Below are positions 12,011-14,081 of a DNA stretch of 14,081 nucleotides, piece after piece (position 1 is the stretch's first letter; every line of letters begins with the position of its first letter). The translations under genes and the position numbers were made by a program. The DNA lies in NCBI GenBank assembly GCA_022865555.1, contig JALHTD010000501.1, positions 1-14,081 of the forward strand. Direction: 5' to 3'. This DNA is from Thermoanaerobaculaceae bacterium (GTDB taxonomy: Bacteria; Acidobacteriota; Thermoanaerobaculia; Thermoanaerobaculales; Thermoanaerobaculaceae). The notes below the pieces were generated by a model. The model ran no database searches and was not told the DNA's origin. It was given only the letters and a program-made list of their open reading frames with translations.

Positions 12011-13722
12011 AGCACCTCCCGGCGCTGCTCGTTCCGGTGGCGCTCGCGTGGGTGCTGGCCCCGGACGCGGTGGCGCCCTCGCCATGGGTCTCGGCGGCGA
12101 CGGTTGCGGTGGTCGCGGGGCTCTGCCTCGCCGGAGCCGGAGGGTGCGCGCCCTGGACCGGGCCGCGGGCGTGGCTGGTGGGGCTCCTGGCCTGGGGCAC
12201 ACTCGACGCGGCTCTCCGGCCCGTCGCCACCGACGACGCGGCGCGCCTCGTCGCGGCCGGCGTGGTGGCCGTGGGGCTGGTGGTTGTGACGGGGACCCCT
12301 CGGGCGGCGGCCTGGGGCCGACTGGCAGCGGTGACCGCGGGCACGAGCGCGGCGGTGTGGTTGATCGTCGACCGACTGCTGCACGCGGGACGACCATCCG
12401 GCCCCTTTGGGAACCCCAACCTCGCCGCCACGCCGGCTCTGCTGGCTCTGGCGCTTGCACCGCTGCTGCGTGGGCCGGTCTTCGTTCGGGGGGTTCTCAT
12501 GGCGGTCGGGGCGGCCGGCGTCGTGGCTTCCGGGTCGCGGGCGGCGCTGGTGGGCGTCGTCGCGGTTGCGGCCACCTGGGCGCTCGCGGGCCGGGTCAGC
12601 CGCCGGACGCGGGTCGCGGCGGCGCTCCTCGTGACGCTCGCGGTCGTGGGCTTTTCCGTGCGTCTCGCCACCGACCGCGACCCGCTGCGCTACGAGCGTA
12701 TCCGGATCTGGGCCGTCGCGGTGCGCGTGGCAGCAGCCGAGTTCCCCCTCGGCTGTGGGCCGAGCGGGTACGCAGATGCCGCGATGGCTCACAACTTCCC
12801 GCGCGAGGGGGAGTTTGCGCGCTTCGCCCGTCTGCCCGACGTGGCCGAGAGCGATTTCCTGCAACTCGCCGCGACGCTCGGACTGCCCGGGGTGATCCTG
12901 CTGCTGGGCCTGGCGTGGAGCGTTGTTCGCCGCGTGCCGAAAACCGACGCCCAGGCGTGGGGCGTGCTGGCGGCCGCGGTGGTCACCTCGGCGTTCAACT
13001 CCCAGCTCATGGTGCCCGCAGTGGCTTGGATGCTCGCCCTTGCGACCGGAAGCGTGCTGCCACGCGTGACGCCTCGACGAGGAAACGCGGCGCGGTGGGC
13101 GACGCTGGCCGCGGTGCTCGCGCTCGCGGTCGCGGCAGGGGCCGTGCTGGCGCTGCCTGACTTTGGGGCGGGCGAGCGGCCCGAGCGGCTGGTGGACCGC
13201 GCCGACGCGGTCGTGCGCACCAGGCCCAACGACACCAACGCGCTGGCCGATGCCGAGGCGCTGGCTTGGCAGGGATGCGCCGCGAGGCCGCGCTATGGCC
13301 GCGGCTGGCGAGTCCTCGGGAGCATCAGGCTGCGCCGCGCCGTGCTCAGCGGGCAAGCCGACGTGGCGGCTGCGGCGGCCCAGGCGTTCGCCCGGGCACG
13401 CCAGGTCAACGCGCTGGACGTCTGGGCGGCGGTCGGTGAGGGTCAGGCGCTCCGCATGATTGGCAACACCGACGGAGCCCGGCAGGCGTTCACCGGGGCG
13501 CTGTTCCTCGAGCCGAACTGCGTACCGGCCTGGCTCGAGAGCGCGGTCCTCCACCTGGCCCAGGGCGAGCTTGGCCCGGCCCGCGACTCGCTGCGGCACG
13601 CCGAGGCCGCGCAGGCGCGTTCGCGCGGCGCGGCATTCGTGAGCGCCTACGAGCACGCGCTGGCGTATGCAAACCCAGTGACGATGGCGCAACTGCGGAG
13701 CGCCACCGGGGAGGCCCGGTGA
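11992..13722 (+). CDS. O-antigen ligase/polymerase-like membrane protein with C-terminal TPR region, second copy
   Basis: A 576-residue membrane protein of the same superfamily but different sequence. GPFGNPNLAATPALLALALA (137-156) and SGSRAAL (180-186) are the usual Wzy_C marks. The periplasmic loop has FPLGCGPSGYADAAMAHNFP (251-270) and then ESDFLQLAATLGLPG (286-300), where the usual HN before the helix is ES. From about 400 a soluble TPR-like region follows, best seen at GEGQALRMIGNTDGARQAF (482-500), GALFLEPNCVPAWLESA (502-518) and LAQGELGPARDSLRHAEAA (522-540). ATG 11992 has GGAGG 4 bases upstream. GTG 12007, which would form a GTGA overlap with the preceding stop, is an alternative. TPR tails are common in PglL-like and exopolysaccharide Wzy-like proteins and suggest protein partners. 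The exact role is unknown. Confidence 0.83.
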   Translation: MRARAVKHLPALLVPVALAWVLAPDAVAPSPWVSAATVAVVAGLCLAGAGGCAPWTGPRAWLVGLLAWGTLDAALRPVATDDAARLVAAGVVAVGLVVVTGTPRAAAWGRLAAVTAGTSAAVWLIVDRLLHAGRPSGPFGNPNLAATPALLALALAPLLRGPVFVRGVLMAVGAAGVVASGSRAALVGVVAVAATWALAGRVSRRTRVAAALLVTLAVVGFSVRLATDRDPLRYERIRIWAVAVRVAAAEFPLGCGPSGYADAAMAHNFPREGEFARFARLPDVAESDFLQLAATLGLPGVILLLGLAWSVVRRVPKTDAQAWGVLAAAVVTSAFNSQLMVPAVAWMLALATGSVLPRVTPRRGNAARWATLAAVLALAVAAGAVLALPDFGAGERPERLVDRADAVVRTRPNDTNALADAEALAWQGCAARPRYGRGWRVLGSIRLRRAVLSGQADVAAAAAQAFARARQVNALDVWAAVGEGQALRMIGNTDGARQAFTGALFLEPNCVPAWLESAVLHLAQGELGPARDSLRHAEAAQARSRGAAFVSAYEHALAYANPVTMAQLRSATGEAR

Positions 13723-14081
13723 GACCGGGGTGGCGCCTGGCGGCGGCCGCCCTTCCCGGAGCGGCCGTGGTCCTTTCGGCCTGCCTCGGCTTCGCACCCA
13801 CCGTGCGCGACCTGCCCAGCTACTTCGTGCCCCTGCGGCAGCGAACCGCCGAGGTCCTAGCCGGGGCCCGCGGGCCGTTCTGGAACCCGGACGTGGGGTG
13901 CGGCGAGCCTTTCTTTGCCAACCCTCAGAGCGGGCTTCTCTACCCGCCGGCGTGGCTGGCGACGCTGCTGCCCCCGGCGACCGCAGTCGGCGTGGAGGTC
14001 GGCCTTCACCTTGTGATCCTGGCGGTGGGTTGCGGCCTTCTGGCGCGTCGCCTGGGTGCAGGGGCATGGCTCGAGGTGGCC
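13719..14081 (+). CDS. YfhO-like membrane protein, N-terminal part (cut by window end)
   Basis: An open frame of 121 codons runs off the window edge without a stop. GTG 13719 overlaps the previous TGA (GTGA) and is preceded by GGGGAGG (13708-13714) at 4 bases, so the start is well supported. After a first membrane segment (about 8-26) come TVRDLPSYFVPLRQRTAEVL (28-47), PFWNPDVGCGEPFFANPQSG (53-72) and LLYPPAWLATLLPP (73-86). This is the same layout as the N-terminus of the minus-strand YfhO-like protein (RD, then PLWDP, G.P..ANP, YP), so the two are paralogues. It is the third gene of the ligase operon. The C-terminal half is not visible. Confidence 0.8.
   Translation, partial: MRPGWRLAAAALPGAAVVLSACLGFAPTVRDLPSYFVPLRQRTAEVLAGARGPFWNPDVGCGEPFFANPQSGLLYPPAWLATLLPPATAVGVEVGLHLVILAVGCGLLARRLGAGAWLEVA

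Noticed and set aside
11350..14067. 905-codon minus-strand open frame opposite the ligase genes
   Set aside because: Composition is Arg/Pro/Ala/Ser low complexity with no motif, and the plus strand encodes recognisable Wzy_C proteins with proper starts.

Overview
This is a GC-rich bacterial window with twelve genes packed tightly, many GTG starts and four-base GTGA stop/start overlaps. The gene set suggests a Gram-negative, didermic organism: a Wzm/Wzt glycan exporter, lipoproteins with lipoboxes, type IV-type (pseudo)pilins behind sigma-54 promoters, and WaaL/Wzy-like polymerases or ligases. A zinc-ribbon YggX-like protein, GspG-like tandem pilins and YfhO-like membrane proteins together make Acidobacteriota (Thermoanaerobaculia-like) my best guess, with Myxococcota or Desulfobacterota as alternatives. 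The phylum call is an inference and cannot be proven from this sequence.

Layout. (1) At 43-1367 on the minus strand, a small YggX-like zinc-ribbon protein is coupled to a glycerate 2-kinase that looks C-terminally shortened. (2) At 1434-3222 on the plus strand, a REG-2/HDHD3-like HAD hydrolase overlaps a mannose-1-phosphate guanylyltransferase, the enzyme that makes GDP-mannose. (3) At 3308-3619 on the minus strand is a small PEGA-like lipoprotein, divergent from (4), a plus-strand operon at 3728-6917: a periplasmic-binding-protein-like lipoprotein, a Wzm-type permease and a Wzt-type ATPase with a C-terminal glycan-recognition domain. (5) At 6823-9144 on the minus strand is a large YfhO-like multispanning protein whose 3' end overlaps the Wzt gene tail to tail. 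(6) At 9283-10316 on the plus strand are two paralogous pilins, each with its own sigma-54 (-24/-12) promoter, closed by a strong intrinsic terminator. (7) From 10445 to the window end on the plus strand is an overlapping operon of two different O-antigen ligase/polymerase-like proteins and the start of a second YfhO-like protein, which is cut by the window edge.

Taken together, most of the window is a cell-surface glycan locus. GDP-mannose is made by the guanylyltransferase, a lipid-linked polymer is flipped by Wzm/Wzt, and polymerisation, ligation or decoration is done by the Wzy/WaaL-like and YfhO-like membrane proteins. The sigma-54-driven pilins lie in the middle, directly next to the ligase-like genes, so glycosylated pili are a plausible but untested theme.

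The regulatory signals are unusually readable. There are two sigma-54 promoters, overlapping divergent sigma-70-like promoters at 3627-3671, and three genes whose -10-like box sits 6-7 bases before the start codon, suggesting leaderless mRNAs. I saw no tRNA, rRNA, CRISPR array, insertion sequence or phage gene, and no gene-free stretch longer than about 140 bases.
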